Shown piece after piece: positions 54,890 to 64,000 of a DNA stretch of 64,000 nt. The DNA is from Cylindrotheca closterium (taxonomy: Eukaryota; Bacillariophyta; Bacillariophyceae; Bacillariales; Bacillariaceae), in contig CAKOGP040001668.1 in NCBI GenBank assembly GCA_933822405.4, positions 372,001 to 436,000 on the forward strand, written 5' to 3'. Position numbers and translations under genes: made by a program. Each line of letters begins with the position of its first letter. Position 1 is the first letter of the stretch. The notes below the pieces were generated by a model. That model had not been told where the DNA came from. It worked only from the letters and a program-made list of their open reading frames with translations, and did no database searches.

Positions 54890-55330
54890 ATGAACAAATG
54901 AAAACCTTGCAGAAGCATATTCGCAACAAGATATGATGGAAGATGATTTTAATGCTCTCACCAAGACTCTGGAGATTCGCCGAACGGTGCTTGGCGATGA
55001 TCACCATCCCGAGGTAAAGGATAGTGTGGCGCCTTACCACGCCAGAAAAATGAGAAAGCACTCATTGAGCAGGGGGTGGCAATTAATTATCGCGCAATAC
55101 GTTTCGGCAAAAGCGATACAGCTCCTCCAAGGGGCGCTGCATGCTGGCGAGGAAAATTAAATTTTCATCCCAATTAGGCTTGCCAAAGTGGAACACGTTT
55201 TGCTGGAAGATGGCATTACGGAGAGTGCAGAAGCCCTTAAGATTCGTCGAAGGATACTTGGGGACGATCATAGTGAAACGAAATGGCGTATGGAAGCACA
55301 CGAGAATCGTTGCTAATGCGTCTCCTGGAG
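54890..55330 (+). pseudogene. fragment of the TPR gene family, copy 3
   Basis: Short stretches match the 3' half of the other two copies: E-N-L-A-E-A-Y-S-Q-Q-D-M-M-E-D (54898-54950), then E-I-R-R-T-V-L-G-D-D-H, and after several breaks E-S-A-E-A-L-K-I-R-R-R-I-L-G-D-D-H with a final M-E-A-H. The 5' half is absent and no frame is open throughout. It lies downstream of copy 1 in the same orientation, as a partial tandem duplicate. Confidence 0.6.
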
Positions 55331-55469
55331 AATCGATTCCTTCTTGGCCAGGATGATTTTAATTGGGCAATAATCGAGCATATTCCACACACTAGATTTT
55401 GTAGTCTGATGAATGAATCATCATCCCCCTTTAGAAGGACCAGAAACAAAGGGATTTCTAGAACAAGTG

Positions 55470-56127
55470 CAATGTCTCAACCGAAATGAGTGGATAAAGC
55501 AAAAATGAGTCATAGAAAAGCAACGATATCCTATACGTAGCGATTTTTTCAAAAATATTTCAGTAGATCGAGGGTCACAATTTCCCGCTCGATATATTGC
55601 CCCGAGCCTAGTAGCGCCACCGAGAGAAAGCGACGAGGAGCTCCGATCGTCTGGTTATTCTATGAAGATATTGATCCTACTGGTAGCACAATATATAATG
55701 TCAGGACCCATGTACATAAAAGTTTCGTAGTAGTATGACCAAGAGACCGACAAGGAGCGCCGATCGTCTGAGGATGAAGTCATTGATTCCATTCGAGACG
55801 ATACTTTGGGTCGCAACTTCCAACGGAACAAGATGACCCGTGCCTTGTTTCTGGCGTGAAGTGACCAAATAATGGTATTTGATTCGACGATCGAACAACA
55901 TGGCGCCAGACTGGTGAACTTATTTTTTGTTCGATAAGTACAAAAGTTGAAGCTCCGGAGTTTTGGATGATTTGGGTCAATACCTCCTCGGGCTCAATGA
56001 GGTGGTGAAATTAAAATGAAAGCAATTTTCGATCACTTTTTCGCCGACGAACTTGCTCATAAATTCGACAACGACCAAATTGTTTTTCACATTGCTCCAA
56101 ACTTCACTCTAGCTCCACCAACGCACC
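55470..56127. other. spacer, unassigned decayed sequence
   Basis: A 23-bp block (CGACGAGGAGCTCCGATCGTC) recurs imperfectly (about 55637 and 55750). Short frames on both strands have stops every 30-60 codons. It looks like eroded coding or transposon sequence, but I could not identify it. Confidence 0.35.
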
Positions 56128-56787
56128 ATGAAGATCTCCGCCAAATCCATTGTAAGCAAACTGGTAAGGAAATCAAAGCTTTCCAAGAATGCATCAGAAG
56201 TAACTCTGGATACCCTTGCAACCTCAAAGCCTGAGGAAGATGATTGTGTTGCAGAAAACACCTATCACGAATCATTTTCAAGCATTGAAACTGGTATACA
56301 ATATGATGCCGATGTTTGTGACGATGATGCGAGTGCCCCCAACATTCTTTCCGACGACGAGGTCCGTGGCCTCTTCTGCCTCTGGAACGACGCACTTTCG
56401 ACTCTCAACCCAGACACAGTCGCATCAAGGTACTCCAGCAAACCTTGCCTTCTTCCTACCGTCAGTGATATCCCAAGGACCGATTTCCATTCCATCAAGG
56501 ACTACTTCGTTCATTTCTTGGAAAAGAAGCCGCACGGAACGATCCTTGAAAGTTTTGTTACAACGGGTCCAGGTTGGTGCATGGACAATGGAATCTATGA
56601 ATTCAGTCTGCAGGCCACTGGTGACACTGTGAAAGCTCGATACTCCTTTGTCTACACCAAAGAGGGAGACGATTGGAAGATTTCTCATCATCACTCGTCT
56701 CAGATGCCCGAAGAGATTGTGCCCAAGACGTCCCTATTGAACAATATCGTCGATGACCTGATGCTTGGTTTGGTGTTTGGTGTATGA
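56128..56787 (+). CDS. SnoaL-like / CaMKII-association-domain-like protein
   Basis: 219 residues from ATG. The N-terminal ~75 residues are polar, with a basic beginning (K-I-S-A-K-S-I-V-S-K-L-V-R-K-S-K). Residues about 80-195 match the NTF2-like fold of the CaMKII association domain / SgcJ-EcaC group: F-C-L-W-N-D-A-L, L-N-P-D-T-V-A-S-R-Y, L-L-P-T-V-S, I-K-D-Y-F-V-H-F-L, P-H-G-T-I, a G-I-Y-E-F-S-L strand, and a W-K-I-S-H-H-H-S-S-Q-M-P-E end. No kinase domain is fused. Such stand-alone domains form cone-shaped pockets in dimers; the ligand is unknown. It lies in a region of pseudogenes but looks intact. Confidence 0.8.
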   Translation: MKISAKSIVSKLVRKSKLSKNASEVTLDTLATSKPEEDDCVAENTYHESFSSIETGIQYDADVCDDDASAPNILSDDEVRGLFCLWNDALSTLNPDTVASRYSSKPCLLPTVSDIPRTDFHSIKDYFVHFLEKKPHGTILESFVTTGPGWCMDNGIYEFSLQATGDTVKARYSFVYTKEGDDWKISHHHSSQMPEEIVPKTSLLNNIVDDLMLGLVFGV

Positions 56788-57327
56788 TTGGTTCCAATGG
56801 GCGGCCAGGAGCACATTTGATAGAACGTTAGGCATTATCCAACAATAATGATAGAAGCATAGAATCATGAATCATTTCTTCAGATCAAATGGACGCAATG
56901 CTCTTGTAGATATAGTAGAGCATTTTTCGCTGCCACCATTGGTAATTAAAGCTTGAACCTGATGGAGGGCTGCGTCTACCGCAATTTTCAAGTAGGATGG
57001 TCAATCATATGGATGATATGCTGTATGCTGCAAGCTTTTGTCACTCGTCCCTTGTAATGTTGAACCATAACCCAAGCATTGTGATGCGACCCTACTGTTA
57101 AGAAGGCTCTTGTTCGGGTCGTCCACTGCAGCGGTAGCCAACGAATGGCTGATCGCCAGTCGAGTCCACGAACCCCAAACCCAACCCTCGCTTCTATGAC
57201 ATTCATCAATTGCACATTTAGTAGCTCGAAAGACATTATCTCATTCTGCAATGGTTTGTTATTTGAGTTATCCAAACTATTGAGTTACTGTCGTTGCGTG
57301 ATGGGTTGCTGTTTGAGTAGCCTATAA
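56788..57327. other. spacer between convergent genes
   Basis: About 540 bp between the SnoaL-like gene and the kinase-fold gene; short frames only, no feature recognised. Confidence 0.4.
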
Positions 57328-58884
57328 TCAATCAAAGTACTGGCTGCGTTTGATGGATTCCATCAGATCTCTATAATCCCTTTTTCCCAGCTCGGAAACA
57401 CTACCACCAGTGTTCCAAATATATGCTCTTTGAAGATCAATCCACTTGGCCTCCCCATTGACGCAGACAACGTTGTCCACTCGAGCACTCCCATGCGCAA
57501 TATTGTTGTCGTGAAGCTCTTGAAGAGAATCAAAAATAGCTTTCTTTGAAAGACTAGAATAGTGATTTCCAACTTCCGAAAACAAAAGAACAGCGCCCAA
57601 CTTATCAAACTTCCTGAAAGAGTTCTCTTCAACGCCGACAATCAAGTGAGGACATTTTCGTTGAGCTTCATTAGTAATTGCCATTTGTCTTTGAAGTTCA
57701 GCCACTTTGTCATGGACATCGAGGACTATCTTCAATGCCAAGGCCGCTCCGTTCTGATCGCAGACTTTAAAAACTAGACCAAAAGCTCCGCCACCCAAGT
57801 ATCCGTCCACTTCGGGTACTAGGCCCAACTCAAAGCAAGCCTTGTCGAGGATCTCAATCACGGGATCTTGCAGCATGAACTTTTCCAATCGTGATTTTGA
57901 CCCGCCGTCGACCCACCGACACTTCCTAACAGAGGAAGCTGTTCCTTTTACAGTCTGAACTAGCCAGAAAGATTCTCGATCAAAAAGAACCAGGCGTACA
58001 GTGATGGGACTATTTTCTCCAAGAGACAGGTGAGCTCCGTAGTTGATGGTCTGTCCAAACGCTGAATCATCAATGTCCTTTTTGGCATCCAAGACCAAGT
58101 AGAGGAAGCGACGAAGGTCCCAGTTTGACAATTGCCCAAAAACATCCGTTGATCGGCGCATTTGAAGAAGCTTGTCGTCCTCCCTGGCATCAAATGGATC
58201 GCGTTTCTTGTAGATGGACTTGTGGCAGATAAACATGTCCGGGTTTTGGTTGTAGGCGGCACTGTTTTCATCATTAGATGTCTTCAACCACTTATATGCT
58301 TCAGAATTCACAAGAACTCTATTACTAGACGCCCCATTGCATTGGAAAAGAGCTGCAAGGAATGGGGTCAAAAAGGCAACCATTTGATGCTCCGTTTCTA
58401 GTTGCAACAGGCTACGCGCTTGCTCATTGGTGAGGACTGCTTCGCCTTTTCCTTCCTCATCAGGACTGTGCACATGTCCTAGTCTTTCCAGACGTCGAAG
58501 CTCGCCCGCCCCAAAGCTTGATGGACTTTTTTGTGGGGTAGCTCTGTTAGTTTTGGTAAGAGCCTCTTGAAATATTGCCGCAATCTCCTTTCGCATTTCT
58601 TCTAGGAATAAAGTGTTCGCCACTTGTTGTTTCACTGGAATGGATGGCGTTGGAGGAGGAGGGGGAGTGCGTTGCATCAACAACAGCTTCAGTCTACGAA
58701 GCTGGCTTTCCTCTTGCCGAAGCTGGCTTTTCTGATGCTGATAGAAAGCATTGTCATCGTCCGAATTTTTGGGACTCTTGAGATATTCGTTGACCACCTC
58801 GATGTCTCTTTTTACCCTTTCAATCATGGCATTGCCTCCTAGCTCGATTTCTTGCTCAATACTAGAGGTAGTAGAGGAGGACAT
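57328..58884 (-). CDS. kinase-fold protein with a degenerate catalytic loop
   Basis: 518 residues from ATG 58884 (a TTG two codons upstream extends the frame slightly). Residues about 1-110 are coiled-coil prone with a Pro run. A middle ~200-residue region matches no family I know. From about residue 360 a protein-kinase fold is recognisable: G-G-G-A-F-G-L-V-F (glycine loop), A-L-A-L-K-I-V (lysine), and A-H-G-S-A-R-V-D-N-V-V followed by W-I-D-L-Q. Crinkler-type and related kinases have H-G-D-x-R-x-x-N; here the catalytic Asp is Ser. The metal-binding Asp of the D-F-G position is kept (I-D-L). It therefore probably binds nucleotide or a partner but transfers phosphate poorly, if at all. The gene is uninterrupted, so it is likely maintained. 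Confidence 0.7.
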   Translation of the reverse strand: MSSSTTSSIEQEIELGGNAMIERVKRDIEVVNEYLKSPKNSDDDNAFYQHQKSQLRQEESQLRRLKLLLMQRTPPPPPTPSIPVKQQVANTLFLEEMRKEIAAIFQEALTKTNRATPQKSPSSFGAGELRRLERLGHVHSPDEEGKGEAVLTNEQARSLLQLETEHQMVAFLTPFLAALFQCNGASSNRVLVNSEAYKWLKTSNDENSAAYNQNPDMFICHKSIYKKRDPFDAREDDKLLQMRRSTDVFGQLSNWDLRRFLYLVLDAKKDIDDSAFGQTINYGAHLSLGENSPITVRLVLFDRESFWLVQTVKGTASSVRKCRWVDGGSKSRLEKFMLQDPVIEILDKACFELGLVPEVDGYLGGGAFGLVFKVCDQNGAALALKIVLDVHDKVAELQRQMAITNEAQRKCPHLIVGVEENSFRKFDKLGAVLLFSEVGNHYSSLSKKAIFDSLQELHDNNIAHGSARVDNVVCVNGEAKWIDLQRAYIWNTGGSVSELGKRDYRDLMESIKRSQYFD

Positions 58885-59177
58885 TCTCAAAACTTGAACA
58901 ATGATGCTGCTATCGGTAGAGTTTCAGATGTGTGCGAGGTTTAGTCTGTGTCTATAGTCAACGTGCACGTATTGTTGGAATGTATGTTGAGAGTATACAC
59001 GATACACACGTACTGATAGGACTATTATATCCACGGATGAATAAAATATAAAAGCTTCGTCTACAGCCAGGTACCTGTACCTGGTACCCGGTGCACATAA
59101 ATCGCAATTGGTGCAGTACTGAGAAAGTTTCAAACCACCACAATCATTTTCGAATTTTCAATTTGAACTGAAGTGCA
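58885..59177. other. spacer with GGTACC palindromes
   Basis: 5' flank of the kinase-fold gene. CAGGTACCTGTACCTGGTACC lies at about 59069-59089, nested inverted repeats. No gene. Confidence 0.4.
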
Positions 59178-60629
59178 AATACCGCACACGGGATTTCTGA
59201 GATTGGTCGAACGAATCGAGTCTATTACTCGATCAGTTCGACCCGCTTCACACCACAACCCACCAGCTACACACCAAGACAAAATACTACGAACACACAC
59301 ACGGAGGACGGCAGTAGGCTATCTTAGATAGTCCAACGTAGACCGCAGGCACACTGTTCGATTTCTTTGACTACATTGTGTTACAGACGGACAAAGGCCG
59401 AACGGCCTTCGACCGTCAAAAGTTGTTGTCGATGCGCCCAGGCAATGATGCCCAGTTTATCGACTGAGATTGAATTCACCCACTTGTGTCGCGGTAATTG
59501 GTCGAACGAATCGAGTCTATTACTCGATCAGTTCGACCCGCTTCACACCACAACCCACCAGCTACACACCAAGACAAAATACTACGAACACACACACGGA
59601 GGACGGCAGTAGGCTATCTTAGATAGTCCAACGTAGACCGCAGGCACACTGTTCGATTTCTTTGACTACATTGTGTTACAGACGGACAAAGGCCGAACGG
59701 CCTTCGACCGTCAAAAGTTGTTGTCGATGCGCCCAGGCAATGATGCCCAGTTTATCGACTGAGATTGAATTCACCCACTTGTGTCGCGGTAATTGGTCGA
59801 ACGAATCGAGTCTATTACTCGATCAGTTCGACCCGCTTCACACCACAACCCACCAGCTACACACCAAGACAAAATACTACGAACACACACACGGAGGACG
59901 GCAGTAGGCTATCTTAGATAGTCCAACGTAGACCGCAGGCACACTGTTCGATTTCTTTGACTACATTGTGTTACAGACGGACAAAGGCCGAACGGCCTTC
60001 GACCGTCAAAAGTTGTTGTCGATGCGCCCAGGCAATGATGCCCAGTTTATCGACTGAGATTGAATTCACCCACTTGTGTCGCGGTAATTGGTCGAACGAA
60101 TCGAGTCTATTACTCGATCAGTTCGACCCGCTTCACACCACAACCCACCAGCTACACACCAAGACAAAATACTACGAACACACACACGGAGGACGGCAGT
60201 AGGCTATCTTAGATAGTCCAACGTAGACCGCAGGCACACTGTTCGATTTCTTTGACTACATTGTGTTACAGACGGACAAAGGCCGAACGGCCTTCGACCG
60301 TCAAAAGTTGTTGTCGATGCGCCCAGGCAATGATGCCCAGTTTATCGACTGAGATTGAATTCACCCACTTGTGTCGCGGTAATTCAATTTTTCTCTCCCA
60401 AACCTCACCCGCCCTGTTGGGCACCGCCTCCATTTTACCATATCGGCGGTGCCTGGTAGGAAAGCAGATCTCAGTAATACCGCACACGGGATTTCTGAGA
60501 TTGGTCGAACGAATCGAGTCTATTACTCGATCAGTTCGACCCGCTTCACACCACAACCCACCAGCTACACACCAAGACAAAATACTACGAACACACACAC
60601 GGAGGACGGCAGTAGGCTATCTTAGATAG
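59178..60629. mobile_element. LTR-like tandem array: 154-bp terminal direct repeats around 4 x 295-bp units
   Basis: A 154-bp sequence (59178-59331) recurs at the right end (60476-60629) in direct orientation. Between the ends, a 295-bp unit is repeated four times without a change that I could see (59202-59496, 59497-59791, 59792-60086, 60087-60381), followed by a unique 118-bp stretch (60382-60499). Each unit starts with a hairpin (GGTCGAAC…GTTCGACC enclosing ATCGAGT…ACTCGAT) and includes CTATCTTAGATAG and AAGGCCGAACGGCCTT palindromes. The terminal repeats suggest a small non-autonomous LTR/TRIM-type element whose body was amplified. There are no TG…CA ends, target-site duplication or primer-binding site. 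An 81-codon frame per unit is probably incidental. Confidence 0.6.
59202..60381. repeat. 295-bp tandem repeat, 4 copies
   Basis: Exact period of 295 bp. The four identical copies imply very recent amplification or strong homogenisation. Confidence 0.95.
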
Positions 60630-61511
60630 ATAATCTTATTGGTATGATACTATATTATCCCTCAAGTTGATATCCCCTTGGCGGTCTCACCCAAAATCAC
60701 CCCCAATAGTAACCGCTCCGTTTTCACGCAATATTAATTTTAGAATAACTAAAACGACACTTTCAACACTTAAACAATCGTTTTCCATTACCTACTCTAG
60801 AAGAATGTGATGGAACCGACCAGAAATGAGAACCAACATATGCTTTTCAGTGTGTGTGGCGTTTATTCACACTATTGACAAAGTTTTGGAGTAAATTCAG
60901 TAAGTGAGAAGTGAGTGAGTCAGTCAGTCTCTCAAACCTCCGTTTCGAAAGGGGGGCTTATGCGGGGGAACATCTGGGGAAGAAGATTGTAGTTACAGTA
61001 TCGTATAGTACTGCATCGCATCGTATCGTACGGTAGTCATATCGTACCGGTATGCGTCACGCCGTCACGAGGCGACATCATATCGTACCGGCAGGGACAC
61101 GCGAGGAGTTGGGGTTTTTGGCGGAGGAGCAAATCGTCTTTGAACCCGGAGGTGCGTATTTGGCGTATTTAGACCCGGAGGTGCGTATTCGAACCCGGAG
61201 GTGCGTATTCGAACCCGGAGGTGCGTATTCGAACCCGGTTTCTTTTGCAATTGACAAGCAAGTTCTTTGAATAATATATAGTACCAACCAAATGCTGCCT
61301 TGCTTTCTCTCTATTTATCTTTTAAACATAAAGACCTCGATACCGGTACTGTAGTACATTTCATTTCGAATCTCGCGTGTTCCAGGATGATCATTATACC
61401 CGCACCACAAACCAAAAGTTGAAACAAGAACATATGCTTGTAGTCCCTCGGAAGTCGAATGAGACTATAGAGAGGCGCATAGAGCATTCTGAATTCTAGG
61501 AAACGAAAACA
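60630..61511. other. spacer with minisatellite and repeated TATCGTA words
   Basis: Contains repeats of TATCGTA/TCGTACGG (about 60995-61095), two TACCGGTA palindromes (61045-61052 and 61341-61348) and the 20-bp minisatellite. No gene. Confidence 0.4.
61142..61238. repeat. 20-bp minisatellite, about 5 units
   Basis: Units of GAACCCGGAGGTGCGTATTC, with a 10-base insertion after the first copy and a truncated last copy. The TTCGAACCC core looks like a tRNA T-arm, but no acceptor, D- or anticodon stem is present. Confidence 0.85.
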
Positions 61512-62839
61512 ATGGAGGGCAGCAATCAAGACTTGTCCATAGATAAACTCCTGGAAAACTATCGAGCCTATGTTATTCAAAGAAACCGCATCGAAAGGCA
61601 AAGGAGATTTTGGAGGAAATATTGGTCAGGCAAACGCACGCGTGTGGTGAAGATTATCCTTCTGTGGCCAGGACACTCAATGAAATTGGAATTGCGCTGC
61701 AGCATGACAGAAATTTTGAAGAAGCCTTGGAGAAATACAACAGAGCTCTTGGGATACAGTTGAAGATATTGGGGGGGAAACATGTTGATACAGCAGATAC
61801 CTACGACAACATTGGAAAAGTCTTTCTTGAACAAGATAAATTCGAAGAAGCCGAAGAAATGTTCCGGAAAGCTCTTGATATCAAGCTCGAAATTCTGCCA
61901 GAAGATAAAATATCCGAGTTGACTGATCTCTATCAAAATCTAGGACTATCATTGAAAATGCAGGACAAGTTTTCAGAAGCAACAAAGATACAAAAACGGT
62001 CACTTTCGAAACTCGTAGAAATTCATGGGGAATACCACTATAGTGTTGCAAAAGCATACATTGGCGTTGCAGGACTATTGGGAGACCAAAATAGAATGGA
62101 AGACGCTCTTCAGCTGCTTGATAAAAGCGTCGAAATTTGCAATCGACTACAGGGATTGGGACACCGCGACGCAAATGTATTGCCATTAGCGCTCTATATG
62201 AAAGCAAGCTATATGGAAGAACTAGGGAAATTTGAAGGTGCCACAGAAGTTTTGCTCACACTGTTAATTCTACACAAGGAAACGCTAGAGGTGAAATGCA
62301 CTCCATAATAGCACAGACCTATGAAAATCTTGCAAAATTATATGTCCGACAAGATATGAAAGAAGATGCCATCAAGGCGTTCTCGAAAGCAACCAATATT
62401 CTCAAGACAGTGCTTGGCACTGGCCATGTCCGCACAATGGAGCTTATGGCTACCCTTCAATTATTAAAGCGCGAACAAAATGCGAAAGCACTGAATGTAC
62501 AGGCAATGGCAATGAAGGTGCAAGGCGATTCGGAAAAGGCGATGCAACTCTTCCAAAAATCGCTGCTTATTTACAACGAAATGTTAAATGCTCCGCATCC
62601 CTATGTGGCAGCAGTCCACACGAATATGTCTGCTCCTGTTTTCATTGAGATGATAAGTATCCTATGAGGCTATTTCAGCTGCGAAAGTTGAACAGGGTTT
62701 GCTGGAAGAGGGCGTTGCTGCGAGTGCAGAAGCGCTTAAGATGCGTCGAAGGACACTTGGGGACGATCATGTTGACACGAAGGGGCATATGGAAGCGCAC
62801 AGATCTTTGCTGAAACGTCTTTTAGAGAATCGGAGCTAA
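61512..62839 (+). pseudogene. frameshifted TPR (kinesin-light-chain-like) gene, copy 2
   Basis: The best-preserved copy of the family. ATG 61512 opens M-E-G-S-N-Q-D-L-S-I-D. The frame shifts near 61590, and an open stretch of about 230 codons (61592-62308) then carries consecutive TPRs: S-V-A-R-T-L-N-E-I-G-I-A-L…A-L-E-K-Y-N-R-A-L-G-I, D-N-I-G-K-V-F-L-E…A-E-E-M-F-R-K-A-L-D-I, and D-L-Y-Q-N-L-G-L-S-L. Comparison with copy 1 shows a two-base AG insertion near 62289 (CTAGAGGTG against CTAGGTG) that throws the frame off. A third frame (62296-62667) then continues the TPRs, and the last piece ends with TAA at 62837-62839. With at least three breaks it is probably not functional, unless an unrecognised intron mends the first break. 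Confidence 0.68.
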
Positions 62840-63673
62840 TTAGCCGCGGTTCCCTTGGCAATGGCATGTGCTCAGCTATGATCTACGAGCACTTTCCCCG
62901 CTTGAATCTTCGGGAGGACAATAGTTGGTCAGGGAATGGAACGACTTGCTATTGGATAGCCTCTTGGTGTCACGTAAAGCTTAGTCGTTAAGATCTCGCG
63001 AAAGACGGTGCCGTCATGATGGTTGGACAGAAAAATACATTGAAGGAGAACACATGGAAGAATATATTGCAGAGGTCGCCGAGGGAAGTGAAACGACGGA
63101 AGAGGAATACGTCGAGGAAGAACTCAACGTGGAGGATGGATTGCCTACTGTCATGGAAGTGGATACTGAAAGGAGTGAAGCGGCATCCGAGGCACCATTA
63201 TCACCAGTAACACCAAAGTCACAATCGGCAAAAGCATCATCGCTTGGTGCCACCGAAGCACCTGCTGAATCTCTTATTGGTAGAGAACGGGTCGACGACG
63301 ACTTCCTCAAACAGCGGGGGAAGTTGGCGATGATGCCACTGATGAACCAATATTTGAGTAGTAGGAATAGATTGATTCTATGCAAGAACTGAACGATTGT
63401 AACTGTAATCGATCTAGAATCTCAATGCACTACATTATTTATAGCATTGATACAAGAGAAGAGAATTGAGGAACAGACATAGGCTTCTGTCGTTCAAAAT
63501 TTTGAACCGAATTTCGACGCACAGAAACTTGCATTTGCATTATTGCAATGCGCTTGCGATTCATCCGGTTGCTGTTTAGCATTAGCACAGGGCTGACCAC
63601 TACACTACATACAGTACTACTGTAGTAACCAAAGAAAGACCTTGACTAAGCGTCTTCATCATCATCATCATCA
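62840..63673. other. spacer with a small possible ORF
   Basis: A 112-codon frame from ATG at 63054 (to 63392) is Glu/Ser/Ala-rich with an L-S-P-V-T-P-K-S block. It has no recognisable domain and could be a small gene, or the eroded tail of the TPR copy. An (ATC)n run (63656-63672) directly precedes the next start codon. Confidence 0.35.
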
Positions 63674-64000
63674 ATGGGCACACCAGACGCAGCCATCTAT
63701 GGCAGCTGTGCCGACGAGACAGTCGATTCATTCTCCCGAGGAAACTATCGTCTTGCAGCGACAAAGTACCTGCAATCCTTTCAAGCTTCACCGGATCGTT
63801 GGGAAGTCAATCGTTGGCAGATATTTCATGGCTTCACGTCAATTTTGACTGAAGAGTATTTTACGGCCAGTCTCGAAAACGACATCAATCCTCTCAAGGA
63901 CATTGTGGAGGACAACAAGGAACTCAAACTCTTTCGCATCGAAGCAGCCTTTGCCACTGGCCTGCTTTTGTGGATGAGAGGAAATCGAGAAGAGGCTGCT
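63674..64000 (+). CDS. partial gene running off the window, TPR-like start
   Basis: From ATG 63674 the frame is open for all 109 codons to the window's edge, with good diatom-like codon use. It begins M-G-T-P-D-A-A-I-Y-G-S-C and contains helix-rich segments: F-S-R-G-N-Y-R-L-A-A-T-K-Y-L-Q-S-F, resembling a TPR first helix, and W-Q-I-F-H-G-F-T-S-I-L. A second possible repeat begins near L-W-M-R-G-N-R-E-E-A-A at the edge. No signal peptide. The product cannot be named from this part; a TPR-containing cytosolic protein is likely. Confidence 0.65.
   Translation, partial: MGTPDAAIYGSCADETVDSFSRGNYRLAATKYLQSFQASPDRWEVNRWQIFHGFTSILTEEYFTASLENDINPLKDIVEDNKELKLFRIEAAFATGLLLWMRGNREEAA

Noticed and set aside
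59202..60381. CRISPR-like array
   Set aside because: The units adjoin directly with no unique spacers and are 295 bp long in a eukaryotic genome.
59367..60629. Four identical 81-codon frames in the 295-bp units (and a 110-codon antisense frame)
   Set aside because: They repeat because the DNA repeats. No start context, domain or selection pattern supports translation.
61188..61240. tRNA T-arm-like TTCGAACCC
   Set aside because: It recurs as part of a 20-bp minisatellite and there is no acceptor stem, D-arm or anticodon arm around it.

Overview
The window looks like nuclear DNA of a diatom, probably a pennate one; the species is inferred, not proven. The reasons are: three members of the DUF6824 family, which is expanded in diatoms; several proteins with signal peptides that end in the diatom plastid ASAF-type motif (…SDA|F, …ANG|FA, …ING|FVP); short GT-AG introns with GTAAGT/GTACGT donors and in one case a consensus TACTAAC branch site; COPI sorting tails on Golgi proteins; and many decayed duplicates and small repeats in the spacers.

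Left part (0.7-14.3 kb): a DUF6824 gene, a decaying tyrosine recombinase, then three head-to-tail paralogues of a ~1,100-residue STAND/AAA_16-type NTPase. Each has an N-terminal P-loop domain, a long helical TPR-like region, and one phase-0 intron of 66-73 nt at the same codon. A fourth paralogue lies inverted at 35.4-38.9 kb. It shares a 1,304-bp tract, intron included, with the second copy, in which I saw only two silent differences. That pattern points to recent gene conversion. A broken ATPase of a different subfamily lies at 33.2-34.6 kb.

Middle part (14.5-31.9 kb): ordinary dispersed genes. They are a coiled-coil protein, a polytopic membrane protein (3 exons), two convergent DUF6824 genes whose stop codons are 6 bp apart, a DUF952 protein, a TRIP4/Rqt4-like zinc-finger protein, a COX5B-like mitochondrial protein with a 23-nt first exon, a TM9SF (nonaspanin) with a KVD tail, a p24 cargo receptor with a KKLL tail, and a GFA-domain enzyme. 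The TM9SF and p24 genes are neighbours and both encode early secretory pathway proteins.

Right-middle part (39.2-52.6 kb): a beta-propeller-like protein divergent from an EEP-family nuclease/phosphatase; two adjacent genes that share an unrecognised ~75-residue repeated domain; then a TLDc protein, a membrane-anchored protein with an acidic 32-residue tandem repeat, a LON-substrate-domain protein and a helicase-associated-domain protein. The TLDc, LON and HA proteins carry putative plastid presequences.

Right end (53-64 kb): mostly decayed and repetitive. It has three broken copies of a kinesin-light-chain-like TPR gene, a SnoaL/CaMKII-association-like protein, a kinase-fold protein that has lost the catalytic Asp, a perfect 4 x 295-bp tandem array bounded by 154-bp direct repeats, a 20-bp minisatellite, and a gene that runs off the right edge.

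Several gene models were rebuilt by hand from splice signals and continuity of homology (3.2, 7.0, 10.9, 16.4, 22.6, 24.3, 28.5, 35.4, 39.2, 46.5 and 48.0 kb). No transcript data were available, so untranslated regions and start codons remain approximate.
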